From Paenibacillus sp. yr247 (lineage in GTDB: Bacteria > Bacillota > Bacilli > Paenibacillales > NBRC-103111): a DNA stretch of 62,963 bases. This document shows positions 54,143 to 62,963 of this stretch, piece after piece (the first letter of the stretch is position 1; each line of letters opens with the position of its first letter). The stretch spans positions 1-62,963 of the forward strand of contig NZ_FNIF01000027.1 in NCBI RefSeq assembly GCF_900103825.1, in the 5' to 3' direction. Below the pieces are notes generated by a model. That model was not told the DNA's origin. It did no database searches and saw nothing but the letters and a program-made list of their open reading frames with translations. Both the position numbers and the translations under genes were made by a program.

Positions 54143-55702
54143 ATGATCCTAACAACTCTAGAGCAGTGGCGCCGTTGGTCCTCCACGTATACCATGCTGC
54201 CATACGTTATTAAGCTTGGACTGGCCGAAGATCGGATCGCTTCTTGGGAAGAAGCATGGAAGGAAGCGGCACCCGATTCCTTTGTCCTAGAAAGCGGCAA
54301 GGGAGGACGCTACACTTGTTTCGGTTTACAGCCGTTTTCTACGGTTCATGGAAGCGGCTTAGAAGCAGAAATTGCCATGATCAACAAAGGCAATAAGAGC
54401 AAGCCCCAAGTATCGCGTTTGCAAGGCAAGCCGCTCGATATCGTGAAGCAATGGATGTCAGCCTATCACAGTCCCAAAGTCGAAGGAGCCCCTAAGTTTC
54501 TTGGTGGCTGTGTGGGTTATTGGAGCTATGATGTGATCCGTACCATCGAGAAACTTCCGGAACAAGCGGCAAATGATCTGCCAATACCGGATTATAGCTT
54601 CGCTATGTATGATCAAGTATGGACCTTGGATCACATCGAGAAGAGCTTGTATGTTGCTGTTCATTTGCCGATTGAGAAGACAAAAGCAGCCGATGACTCT
54701 TATCTCCAGCAGCTCTACGCACAAGCGCATGCACAGGCGGAAGCGATGCTCAGCCGCTGGCATGCGATCCGCTCCAGCCGCTGGTCGGGCTCGCACCTGA
54801 GCAGCTCTTACCAACCGGCGATCGCGCGCGATCAGCTGCACATCGATATCGAGAGCATCGCAGGCATCCAGCCTGCCTTCGGCAAAGCCGACTACATCGC
54901 GGCGGTGCAGCGCATCCAAGCCTACATTTCCCAAGGTGACGTGTTCCAAGTCAACTTGTCCGTCAGACAGAGCCGGCAGCTGAACACGACGCCGGAAGAG
55001 ATCTACGAGGCGCTGCGCATCGTCAATCCCTCGCCGTACATGGGCTTGCTGCGCTTCGCTGGCTTCGCCCTCGTCTCCGGCTCGCCGGAGCTGCTCGTGC
55101 AGCTCGAGGACGGCGTCCTGCGGACGCGTCCTATCGCCGGCACGCGCCCGCGCGGCAAGGATGAGCAGGATGATCTGCGCCTAGCCGGCGAGCTCATCGA
55201 CAACGACAAAGAGCGCGCCGAGCACGTCATGCTGGTCGACCTCGAGCGCAACGATCTCGGCCGCATTTCCAAGTACGGCTCGGTCCACGTGAAAGACTTC
55301 ATGGTCATCGAATACTATTCCCATGTCATGCACATCGTCTCGGAAGTTGTCGGCGAGCTGGCGGAGGGGAAGGACGCCTATGATGTCATCGCAGCAACTT
55401 TTCCTGGAGGTACGATCACAGGCGCGCCGAAGATCCGTACGATGGAGATTATCGAAGAATTAGAGCCAATACGCCGCGGCCCCTATACGGGATCCATGGG
55501 TTGGATTGACTATAATGGGAATATGGAATTTAATATTATTATACGAACGTTAGTAGCCGTTCAAGGAGTGGGACATATTCAAGCTGGCGCAGGCATCGTC
55601 ATTGATTCTGTACCAGAACGTGAGTACATCGAATCCTTGAACAAAGCCAAAGCAATGTGGAAAGCGATTGAATATAGCGAGCGGAGCATGAGCCGAGCTT
55701 AA
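54143..55702 (+). CDS. pabB: Aminodeoxychorismate synthase component I
   Basis: A 519-residue chorismate-utilising enzyme. IQAYISQGDVFQVNLS near residue 275, TRPIAGTRPRG near 330, and PGGTITGAPK near 425 are conserved. It could be read as TrpE by sequence alone, but the pabA-pabC-folP context supports aminodeoxychorismate synthase. ATG 54143 follows AAGGAGGGG; a longer ORF from 54080 lacks an RBS. Strong GC-rich patch at about 54720-55400. Confidence 0.92.
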   Translation: MILTTLEQWRRWSSTYTMLPYVIKLGLAEDRIASWEEAWKEAAPDSFVLESGKGGRYTCFGLQPFSTVHGSGLEAEIAMINKGNKSKPQVSRLQGKPLDIVKQWMSAYHSPKVEGAPKFLGGCVGYWSYDVIRTIEKLPEQAANDLPIPDYSFAMYDQVWTLDHIEKSLYVAVHLPIEKTKAADDSYLQQLYAQAHAQAEAMLSRWHAIRSSRWSGSHLSSSYQPAIARDQLHIDIESIAGIQPAFGKADYIAAVQRIQAYISQGDVFQVNLSVRQSRQLNTTPEEIYEALRIVNPSPYMGLLRFAGFALVSGSPELLVQLEDGVLRTRPIAGTRPRGKDEQDDLRLAGELIDNDKERAEHVMLVDLERNDLGRISKYGSVHVKDFMVIEYYSHVMHIVSEVVGELAEGKDAYDVIAATFPGGTITGAPKIRTMEIIEELEPIRRGPYTGSMGWIDYNGNMEFNIIIRTLVAVQGVGHIQAGAGIVIDSVPEREYIESLNKAKAMWKAIEYSERSMSRA

Positions 55703-55735
55703 GCCTGAGCAGGGCAGACGAAAGGGGAGCTTAGA

Positions 55736-56317
55736 ATGATTGTAGTGATTGATAATTATGATTCGTTTACGTACAACCTCGTTCAATACTTGGGGGAGAT
55801 CGGTGAAGAAGTCATCGTTCGTCGCAATGACGAAATAGATTTAGCAGGTGTGGAGGCCTTAGCGCCGGATCACATCTTAATATCTCCGGGACCTTGCACA
55901 CCGAATGAAGCCGGCATTAGCCTATCAATCATCGACCATTTCAAGGGTAAAATCCCCATCTTCGGTGTCTGCCTAGGCCATCAGTCCATTGGACAAGCTT
56001 TTGGCGGCGACGTAATTCGCGCAGAGCGCTTGATGCATGGCAAAACCTCGGAAATTTTCCATGATGGCCAAACCTTATTCGAAGGGCTGCCATCTCCTTT
56101 TACAGCGACCCGCTATCATTCGTTGATTGTTAAAACAGAGACACTGCCCGATTGTTTGGAAGTAAGCGCCCGTACCGCTGAGGGTGAGATTATGGCATTG
56201 CGTCATAAGGAATATCCGATTGAAGGTGTTCAGTTCCACCCGGAATCGATAATTACTCAACATGGTCATCAGATCCTGCGGAACTTTCTTCGCCGCACGG
56301 CCAAAGCAGGAGCTTAA
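55736..56317 (+). CDS. pabA: Glutamine amidotransferase subunit PabA (possibly shared with TrpG)
   Basis: A 193-residue class I amidotransferase. Catalytic Cys79 lies in [16 protein letters not shown] and the His/Glu pair in GVQFHPESI near 170. It supplies ammonia to PabB; in Bacillus the same subunit also serves anthranilate synthase. Followed 3 bases later by pabC. Confidence 0.95.
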   Translation: MIVVIDNYDSFTYNLVQYLGEIGEEVIVRRNDEIDLAGVEALAPDHILISPGPCTPNEAGISLSIIDHFKGKIPIFGVCLGHQSIGQAFGGDVIRAERLMHGKTSEIFHDGQTLFEGLPSPFTATRYHSLIVKTETLPDCLEVSARTAEGEIMALRHKEYPIEGVQFHPESIITQHGHQILRNFLRRTAKAGA

Positions 56318-56320
56318 TTT

Positions 56321-57178
56321 ATGATCATTAGTTTGGATGGAAAACTTATCGATGAACAGCAAGCCGTGGTCTCGGTTTATGATCACGGTTTTCTTTACGG
56401 ACTCGGCCTCTTTGAGACATTTCGCACCTATAACAAAGAACCTTTTTTGCTGCCCGAGCATCTTAAACGTCTGACGGATGGCTGCCATGAGCTTGGTATC
56501 GTCTACAAGCCTAATATTGAGCGCACTCAGAAGCTAATCAACGAACTGCTTCATGCTAACCATCTTCAGGATGCTTATATTCGTTATTCCATTTCCGCAG
56601 GTGTCGAAGCCTTGGGGCTACCTTCGGGTGACTACCAGCAACCTATGGAGATCATATATATCAAGCCTCTTCCGACCCGTGACGAGAAGACCTATCAACA
56701 AGGTAAAACGCTGCAGCTGCTTAAACAGCCTCGTAACACGCCTGAGGGGTTGTATCGATTCAAGTCCTTTCACTATATGAACAATATCCTTGCCAAAAGA
56801 GAGCTCCAGCAGTATGACTGGGCTGCTGGTGCAGAAGGCTTGATGCTCACAGAAGAAGGTTATGTGGCTGAAGGCATCGTGAGCAATATCTTCTTCATTA
56901 AAAACGCAACCTGCTATACACCCTCGTTGGATACGGGCATTTTGCCTGGAATCACCAGGGCGTATGTTTTGCGGCTTGCTCAGAAACAGCAAATTCCAAC
57001 CCAGGATGGCTTATATCGATGGGAAGATCTAACAGAAGCTGACGAGGTGTTTCTCGTTAATTCCATACAAGAAATTGTTCCGGTCACAACACTGTATACT
57101 CCCAGTGGACATGCATACTCAGTTGGAGCAGGCAGTGTAGGTCCGATAACCCGCCAACTTAGCCAGCTTTATAACTAA
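56321..57178 (+). CDS. pabC: Aminodeoxychorismate lyase
   Basis: A 285-residue fold-type IV PLP enzyme. SVYDHGFLYGLGLFETFR near residue 19 and the PLP lysine in RFKSFHYMNNILAK near 145 are seen, with EGIVSNIFF near 183. It releases pyruvate to give p-aminobenzoate. Close relatives are branched-chain aminotransferases; the operon decides the call. Confidence 0.93.
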   Translation: MIISLDGKLIDEQQAVVSVYDHGFLYGLGLFETFRTYNKEPFLLPEHLKRLTDGCHELGIVYKPNIERTQKLINELLHANHLQDAYIRYSISAGVEALGLPSGDYQQPMEIIYIKPLPTRDEKTYQQGKTLQLLKQPRNTPEGLYRFKSFHYMNNILAKRELQQYDWAAGAEGLMLTEEGYVAEGIVSNIFFIKNATCYTPSLDTGILPGITRAYVLRLAQKQQIPTQDGLYRWEDLTEADEVFLVNSIQEIVPVTTLYTPSGHAYSVGAGSVGPITRQLSQLYN

Positions 57179-57209
57179 CATCAGATAACAACTAGGAAGT
57201 GAATGGAAG

Positions 57210-58025
57210 ATGAAAGTGTTATCTTGTAGAGGACACGAGCTGCCCATTGGTGATCGGACGATCATTATGGGCATATTGAACGTAACACCGGATTCCTTTT
57301 CGGACGGTGGGGATTACATCAGGGTAGAGGATGCGGTACGCAGAGCCCGGCAGATGGTTGCCGAAGGTGCAGACATTATTGATATCGGGGGAGAATCAAC
57401 GCGTCCAGGGTTTGCCCATGTCTCACAAGAGGAGGAGCTGCGCCGAGTCATTCCTGTCATTGAGGCACTGAGCCGGGAAGTTAACGTTCCTCTTTCTATA
57501 GATACCTACAAAGCGGAAGTTGCCGAACAAGCATTGGCAGCTGGTGCTCACATCATTAACGATGTTTGGGGTGGTCAAGCGGACGTGCGTATGGCAGAAG
57601 TAGCAGCTAGCTACGACTGTCCGTTCATCATCACACATAATCGCAGAAATCAGGCGTATACCGATTTTCTCACTGATGTTACCACTGACTTACAACTCTA
57701 TGCGAATCAAGCCAGAGAAGTTGGCGTACGGGAGGAGCGGATTATTTTAGACCCCGGTATCGGCTTTGCCAAAACATACGAGCAGAACTTATTCCTCATG
57801 AACCGGCTCCGCGCTATCGTAGATCTCGGATATCCTGTCCTCTTAGGCACATCCCGCAAAAGCGTTATTGGCATGACACTTAATCTGCCTCCAGAAGAGC
57901 GTCTTGAAGGGACAGCATCGACTGTGGTGCTTGGTATTGTTCAAGGGTGCAGAATCGTCCGCGTGCATGATGTGGGGGCAATGAAGCGGGTAGCTGTTAT
58001 GACAGATGCCATAATCCGCTCTTAA
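57210..58025 (+). CDS. folP: Dihydropteroate synthase
   Basis: A 271-residue TIM-barrel enzyme, the sulfonamide target. GILNVTPDSFSDGGDY is near residue 21, GADIIDIGGESTRPG near 52, and the C-terminal GTSRKSVIG near 213. It joins pABA to the pterin pyrophosphate. The pABA made by PabABC feeds it directly. Confidence 0.97.
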   Translation: MKVLSCRGHELPIGDRTIIMGILNVTPDSFSDGGDYIRVEDAVRRARQMVAEGADIIDIGGESTRPGFAHVSQEEELRRVIPVIEALSREVNVPLSIDTYKAEVAEQALAAGAHIINDVWGGQADVRMAEVAASYDCPFIITHNRRNQAYTDFLTDVTTDLQLYANQAREVGVREERIILDPGIGFAKTYEQNLFLMNRLRAIVDLGYPVLLGTSRKSVIGMTLNLPPEERLEGTASTVVLGIVQGCRIVRVHDVGAMKRVAVMTDAIIRS

Positions 58026-58050
58026 ATGAAAACGATTGGAGGCTACTTCA

Positions 58051-58419
58051 ATGGACAAAATAACGCTGTCCCATATGCAGTTTTTTGGTAATCATGGCGT
58101 TTTTCCGGAAGAGAATAAGCTAGGTCAACGCTTTTACGTAGATGTAGAGCTCGTGCTCCCGCTTAACAAACCAGGACAGTCAGATCATCTGGATGATACG
58201 GTTAATTACGGGGAAGTATTTTTCAAAATCAAAGAGGTTGTGGAAGGCCGTACTTTTAAATTAATTGAAGCTTTAGCAGAAAATATTGCATCCGAGCTGC
58301 TGCATACTTATACTAGTATCAATGAAGTGACGGTTCGCGTCATTAAACCGCATCCGCCCTTTGCCGTATTTTTTGATGGCGTTACTGTAGAGATTAACCG
58401 AAAGCGAGCAGCACAATGA
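58051..58419 (+). CDS. folB: Dihydroneopterin aldolase
   Basis: A 122-residue FolB. MDKITLSHMQFFGNHGVFPEE carries the conserved glutamate region, and VNYGEVF, the C-terminal lysine motif VIKPHPP are present. ATG 58051 after TTGGAGG. It overlaps folK by 4 bases (ATGA). Confidence 0.95.
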   Translation: MDKITLSHMQFFGNHGVFPEENKLGQRFYVDVELVLPLNKPGQSDHLDDTVNYGEVFFKIKEVVEGRTFKLIEALAENIASELLHTYTSINEVTVRVIKPHPPFAVFFDGVTVEINRKRAAQ

Positions 58420-58931
58420 CAGCCGAAGAACGAGAACGAGGCATTACAGCTTATGTCGCATTGGGATCCAATATAGATGATCGTGAACATTATTTGCAGG
58501 ATGCGATAACAGCGTTGAATCAGGAAGCGGGTATAATGGTGACTGGAATGTCCAGCATCTACGAAACCGAACCTATCGGCTATGTGGATCAGTCTGCTTT
58601 TCTTAATATGGTCATTCAAATTAGTACGGTTTTACCTGCAGAAGAGTTGTTGTTCACTTTGCTTGCCATCGAGAACCGATTGGGTCGAACGCGCGATTTG
58701 CGCTGGGGCCCGAGAACGATCGATTTGGATTTACTCCTTTACGGCGACCATCGGCTTACGACCCCCGACTTGATCATTCCGCATCCGCGGATGCATGAGC
58801 GGGCTTTTGTATTAGTTCCTCTCTCTGAGGTTCTCTACAAGCGGCAAGATGCTGCATTTGAATTCATCTCCGCGCATTTGGAGAAACTGGAAGGAAAGGA
58901 AGGCGTCGTTTTATGGAAAAAAGCTCAGTAG
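58416..58931 (+). CDS. folK: 6-hydroxymethyl-7,8-dihydropterin pyrophosphokinase (HPPK)
   Basis: A 171-residue HPPK. AYVALGSNIDDRE near residue 9, YETEPIGYVDQ near 48, and RWGPRTIDLDLLLYG near 96 are canonical. The 3' end overlaps yazB by 19 bases. Confidence 0.96.
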   Translation: MTAEERERGITAYVALGSNIDDREHYLQDAITALNQEAGIMVTGMSSIYETEPIGYVDQSAFLNMVIQISTVLPAEELLFTLLAIENRLGRTRDLRWGPRTIDLDLLLYGDHRLTTPDLIIPHPRMHERAFVLVPLSEVLYKRQDAAFEFISAHLEKLEGKEGVVLWKKAQ

Positions 58932-59125
58932 CTCAGCGCATACGCGCTTTTCGTAAACTAAAAGGTTATACTCAGAACGAATTAGCTGATTTGCTCGGTG
59001 TATCGATTGCCATTTTAGGCGCGATTGAAAGAGGTACACGTAAGCCAGATACTAAAATAATAAACAAGATCTCGCAAGTCCTTGATATAGAGCCGGACGA
59101 GTTAGTCGCGGTGGTTGCGAGATGA
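58913..59125 (+). CDS. yazB: YazB, small XRE-family helix-turn-helix protein
   Basis: A 70-residue Cro/CI-type regulator made up of little more than the HTH: RIRAFRKLKGYTQNELADLLGVSIAILGAIERGTRKPD. Its target is unknown. It starts inside folK and overlaps dusB by 4 bases, so it is translated from the folate operon transcript. Conserved placement argues for a role in this operon or in tRNA/redox control. Confidence 0.88.
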   Translation: MEKSSVAQRIRAFRKLKGYTQNELADLLGVSIAILGAIERGTRKPDTKIINKISQVLDIEPDELVAVVAR

Positions 59126-60159
59126 GAGGAGTGGAATCTTCGGTGCTGAAAATAGGAAATGTCGAAGCTCCCAATAGAGTTGTGCTTGCCCCTATGGCGG
59201 GTGTTTGTAACCCTGCGTTTCGACTCATTGCCAAAGAATTTGGTACTGGTCTAGTTTGTGCAGAAATGGTTAGTGATAAAGCCATTGTTCACGGTAATTC
59301 CCGTTCAATGGAAATGCTCTATGTGGATGACAGGGAAAAGCCGTTAAGCTTGCAAATCTTTGGTGGGGATACCGAGACGCTCGTGCAAGCGGCTAAAATC
59401 GTTGACCAACATACGAATGCAGATATAATTGATATCAATATGGGCTGTCCGGTGCCAAAAATCACAAAATGTGACGCAGGTGCACGCTGGCTGCTCCAAC
59501 CTGACAAGATCGAGCAAATGATTGCGACCGTGGTTGCAGCAGTAAGCAAGCCAGTCACCGTAAAAATGCGGATCGGCTGGGATTCCGAACACATTTATGC
59601 GATAGAAAACGCTAAAGCTGTCGAAAGAGGCGGCGGTAGCGCAGTAAGCGTCCACGGTCGTACACGGGAGCAATTGTATACAGGTAAAGCGGATTGGGAC
59701 ATCATTCGTGACGTTAAGCAAGCCCTATCGATTCCCGTTATTGGTAACGGAGATGTTGTGACACCTGAAGATGCGAAGCGCATGTTAGACCATACGGGTG
59801 TAGATGGCGTGATGATTGGGCGCGGCGCGTTAGGAAACCCTTGGATGCTATACCGTACCGTGCAATACCTTGCCAATGGTGAATTACCGCCGGAACCGAC
59901 TCCGGAAGAAAAGATCCGCATCGCGATATTACACATGGATCGTCTTATAGCTCTCAAAGGTGAAAATGTGGCTGTGAAAGAAATGCGCAAGCATATGGCG
60001 TGGTACCTCAAAGGCTTGACGGGGGCGGCTCGTGTGAAGGATGCCATTATGGAGATGTTGAAGAGGGATGACATGGTGCGAGTATTGAACGAATATGTCG
60101 AGCATCTATATGAACATTCGTCCTCACCAGCTTTAGAAGAATCAGCCGTGCTGCAATAA
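59122..60159 (+). CDS. dusB: tRNA-dihydrouridine synthase DusB
   Basis: A 345-residue FMN enzyme reducing uridines in tRNA. APMAGVCNPAFR near residue 23, catalytic Cys109 in DINMGCP, VKMRIGW near 146, VSVHGRTREQ near 176 and GNGDVV near 208 are present. The segment after GCP reads PKITKCDAGARWL, slightly unlike the common form. C-terminal tail beyond ~330 is Ser/Glu-rich and probably disordered. Confidence 0.94.
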   Translation: MRGVESSVLKIGNVEAPNRVVLAPMAGVCNPAFRLIAKEFGTGLVCAEMVSDKAIVHGNSRSMEMLYVDDREKPLSLQIFGGDTETLVQAAKIVDQHTNADIIDINMGCPVPKITKCDAGARWLLQPDKIEQMIATVVAAVSKPVTVKMRIGWDSEHIYAIENAKAVERGGGSAVSVHGRTREQLYTGKADWDIIRDVKQALSIPVIGNGDVVTPEDAKRMLDHTGVDGVMIGRGALGNPWMLYRTVQYLANGELPPEPTPEEKIRIAILHMDRLIALKGENVAVKEMRKHMAWYLKGLTGAARVKDAIMEMLKRDDMVRVLNEYVEHLYEHSSSPALEESAVLQ

Positions 60160-60179
60160 AAAATCAGCTATGGTTGAGA

Positions 60180-60208
60180 TTGACATTTTGAAACGGTTGC
60201 AATATAAT
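60180..60208 (+). promoter_or_regulatory. greA promoter, exact sigma-A consensus
   Basis: TTGACA (60180-60185), 17 bases, TATAAT (60203-60208). It is the third exact-consensus promoter in the window. It leaves a leader of about 165 nt before the likely greA start. Confidence 0.9.
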
Positions 60209-60379
60209 CAGTCAATATTAATATGTTCCTGCATATATTGAAAGACAAACGTGCAACAAACCTATTTATGAAACGTGAATTCATACTACTTGAATCAGCT
60301 CTTTTAAGACCTAACTCCTAGCAGGAAGCATCGATTCAACGATATGAAAATCTTTCACATGACGGGAGATCAGTTGGAA

Positions 60380-60856
60380 ATGGCTGAAAAAGAGGTCATT
60401 CTTACACCAGAAGGTTTAAGGAAGCTTGAAGATGAGCTTGAGCATCTGAAATCAGTGAAGCGCCGGGAAGTCGCGGAGAGAATCAAGGTTGCCATCGGAT
60501 ATGGCGATATTAGCGAGAACTCCGAGTACGAAGACGCGAAGAACGAGCAGGCTTTTATTGAAGGAAGAATCATTACTTTAGAAAAAATGCTGCGCAATGC
60601 GCGGATTATTAATAACGACGATGTCGATATCAACACGGTAAGTGTGGGTTCAATCGTAACACTGAAGGATTTGGAATTCGGTGATTTGGTTGAGTATAAC
60701 ATCGTAGGTACGGCGGAGTCCGATCCGTTAATGAATAAGATTTCCAATGAAAGCCCTGTGGGGAAAGCGATTCTCGGCAAACAAAAGGGTACAAACGTTG
60801 ACGTTGTCGTTCCTGCCGGTGTCATTCAGTATCAAATTATCGATATTAAAAAGTAG
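60380..60856 (+). CDS. greA: Transcription elongation factor GreA
   Basis: A 158-residue GreA: N-terminal coiled coil (about 1-75, [43 protein letters not shown] with the acidic tip) and an FKBP-like C-terminal domain (about 85-158). It rescues backtracked RNA polymerase. ATG 60380 ([12 protein letters not shown]) fits the family start; GGGAG lies 12 bases ahead. In-frame ATGs at 60344 and 60359 would add a short N-terminal extension not usual for GreA. Confidence 0.94.
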   Translation: MAEKEVILTPEGLRKLEDELEHLKSVKRREVAERIKVAIGYGDISENSEYEDAKNEQAFIEGRIITLEKMLRNARIINNDDVDINTVSVGSIVTLKDLEFGDLVEYNIVGTAESDPLMNKISNESPVGKAILGKQKGTNVDVVVPAGVIQYQIIDIKK

Positions 60857-60876
60857 TGTGCAACCGCATCCCTTTG

Positions 60877-60903
60877 GAAAGCTTCCTTTCGGAAGCTTTT
60901 TTC
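60877..60903 (+). terminator. greA terminator
   Basis: AAAGCTTCC-TTTC-GGAAGCTTT stem followed by TTT. Confidence 0.9.
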
Positions 60904-60928
60904 CGGTTTTAGCACCCTTTACTAATAA

Positions 60929-62440
<1,512 letters not shown>

Positions 62441-62448
62441 TTATTTTC

Positions 62449-62484
62449 GTTTCGAGGCACCTTTAGGTGCCTCGAAATTTTTTA
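62449..62484 (+). terminator. lysS terminator
   Basis: TTTCGAGGCACC-TTTA-GGTGCCTCGAAA stem followed by TTTTTT. Confidence 0.95.
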
Positions 62485-62493
62485 AAATAGTAC

Positions 62494-62523
62494 TTGCAAT
62501 GTCTATAGCGTCTGTGGTATCTT
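62494..62523 (+). promoter_or_regulatory. rrn promoter P1
   Basis: TTGCAA (62494-62499), 18 bases, TATCTT (62518-62523) with an extended TGG. Weaker than P2. Confidence 0.5.
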
Positions 62524-62579
62524 ATAAAAGTTGCCGCTGAGACAACAAAAGCTTAACAAAAACAACTTGAAAAAATGAG

Positions 62580-62608
62580 TTGCAAAGTAATTCTCAGTAT
62601 GGTATATT
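62580..62608 (+). promoter_or_regulatory. rrn promoter P2
   Basis: TTGCAA (62580-62585), 17 bases, TATATT (62603-62608), with an extended TGG and A-rich UP-like DNA upstream (62545-62575). Tandem promoters are typical of Bacilli rRNA operons. Confidence 0.75.
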
Positions 62609-62639
62609 GGTGTTCCGGCTTTCGAAAGAGAGCGGGTTG

Positions 62640-62765
62640 GACAAGTGGTATTGATCTTTGAAAACTGAACAACGAGTGAGTAAGCACGGTCGAGTAATCG
62701 ACCAAAAAGAGATTGCAAAATCTCGCTAGCAACGCAAATGAGCAATTAAGCTTTCAGATAGTTTT
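62640..62765 (+). other. rRNA operon leader
   Basis: Contains GATCTTTGAAAACTGAACAA, seen upstream of many Bacilli 16S genes, an AGAGATT-GCAAA-ATCTCGCT hairpin, and AGCAATTAAGCTTTCAGAT, likely part of the antitermination/processing signals. Confidence 0.7.
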
Positions 62766-62963
62766 ACTATTATGGAGAGTTTGATCCTGGCTCAGGACGA
62801 ACGCTGGCGGCGTGCCTAATACATGCAAGTCGAGCGGACTTATCCTTCGGGATAAGTTAGCGGCGGACGGGTGAGTAACACGTAGGTAACCTGCCTATAA
62901 GATCGGGATAACTATCGGAAACGATAGCTAAGACCGGATAATTGGTTTTCTCGCATGAGAGAA
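62766..62963 (+). rRNA. rrs: 16S ribosomal RNA, 5' end (partial)
   Basis: GGAGAGTTTGATCCTGGCTC, the classic 27F site, begins near 62774, followed by GACGAACGCTGGCGGCGTGC and the V1 region. The gene continues off the right edge. The V1/V2 sequence looks Paenibacillus-like. Confidence 0.97.

Noticed and set aside
54143..55702. Anthranilate synthase component I (trpE)
   Set aside because: The pabA-pabC-folP neighbours and absence of trp genes favour pabB.

Overview
This window is chromosomal core DNA of a spore-forming Firmicute, most likely Paenibacillus or a close relative in the Paenibacillaceae. The evidence is the Bacillus-type gene order, the many sporulation genes (gin, abrB, yabG, sspF-like, spoVG, fin, spoVT, spoVB, yabP/yabQ, spoIIE), the Bacilli-type rRNA leader and a Paenibacillus-like 16S 5' region. 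It runs from the 3' end of one rRNA operon (23S end, 5S) to the 5' end of the next (promoters, leader, 16S start), both on the + strand. This is the segment that in Bacillus subtilis runs from csfB to lysS.

Layout. 1-600: 23S end, 5S, terminator. 670-1197: orphan membrane protein on the - strand. 1276-8772: gin, yaaO-like decarboxylase, tmk, darA, yaaR, holB, ricT, yabA, trmN6, rsmI. 8818-11637: abrB (-), a Spo0A-box-rich intergenic region, an HD phosphohydrolase, tatD. 11623-13595: ecsAB transporter on the - strand. 13816-18195: c-di-AMP (ydaO) riboswitch with a 3D-domain cell-wall protein, then rnmV, rsmA, yabG. 18390-24602: veg with tandem consensus promoters, an sspF-like SASP with a long Q/S/Y/N-rich tail, ispE, purR, ridA, spoVG, glmU, ctc. 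24670-30598: a small - strand gene, pth, fin, mfd, a parvulin lipoprotein. 30712-37867: spoVT, spoVB-like flippase, mazG, HU, rqcP, yabP, yabQ, divIC, yabR. 38124-46590: spoIIE behind a Spo0A-type promoter, yabS, yabT, tilS, hpt, ftsH. 46669-54025: nadA, nadB, nadC, coaX, hslO, a PrsA-like foldase, cysK. 54143-60159: complete folate/pABA operon pabB-pabA-pabC-folP-folB-folK with yazB and dusB. 60180-62440: greA, lysS. 62494-62963: promoters, leader and 16S start of the next rrn operon.

The genes form housekeeping modules (DNA replication and repair, tRNA/rRNA modification, NAD and folate synthesis, protein quality control) interleaved with sporulation switches. Several regulatory signals fit the known Bacillus logic: sigma-F-like sites before gin and fin, sigma-G-like sites before the SASP and spoVT, a textbook sigma-H site before spoVG, and a 21-bp-spaced Spo0A-type promoter before spoIIE. 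Compared with B. subtilis (from memory), metS, yazA and prs are absent at their usual places, while the HD hydrolase, ecsAB, a parvulin, HU and nadABC are present.

I found no IS element, prophage, CRISPR array or tRNA, and no obvious new multi-gene system. The most unusual items are the prion-like tail on the SASP, three families of short intergenic hairpin repeats, the dense Spo0A-box cluster before the HD gene, an RGG-rich YabR, and a small conserved-looking - strand gene between ctc and pth. All calls are made by reading the sequence; no database search was run.
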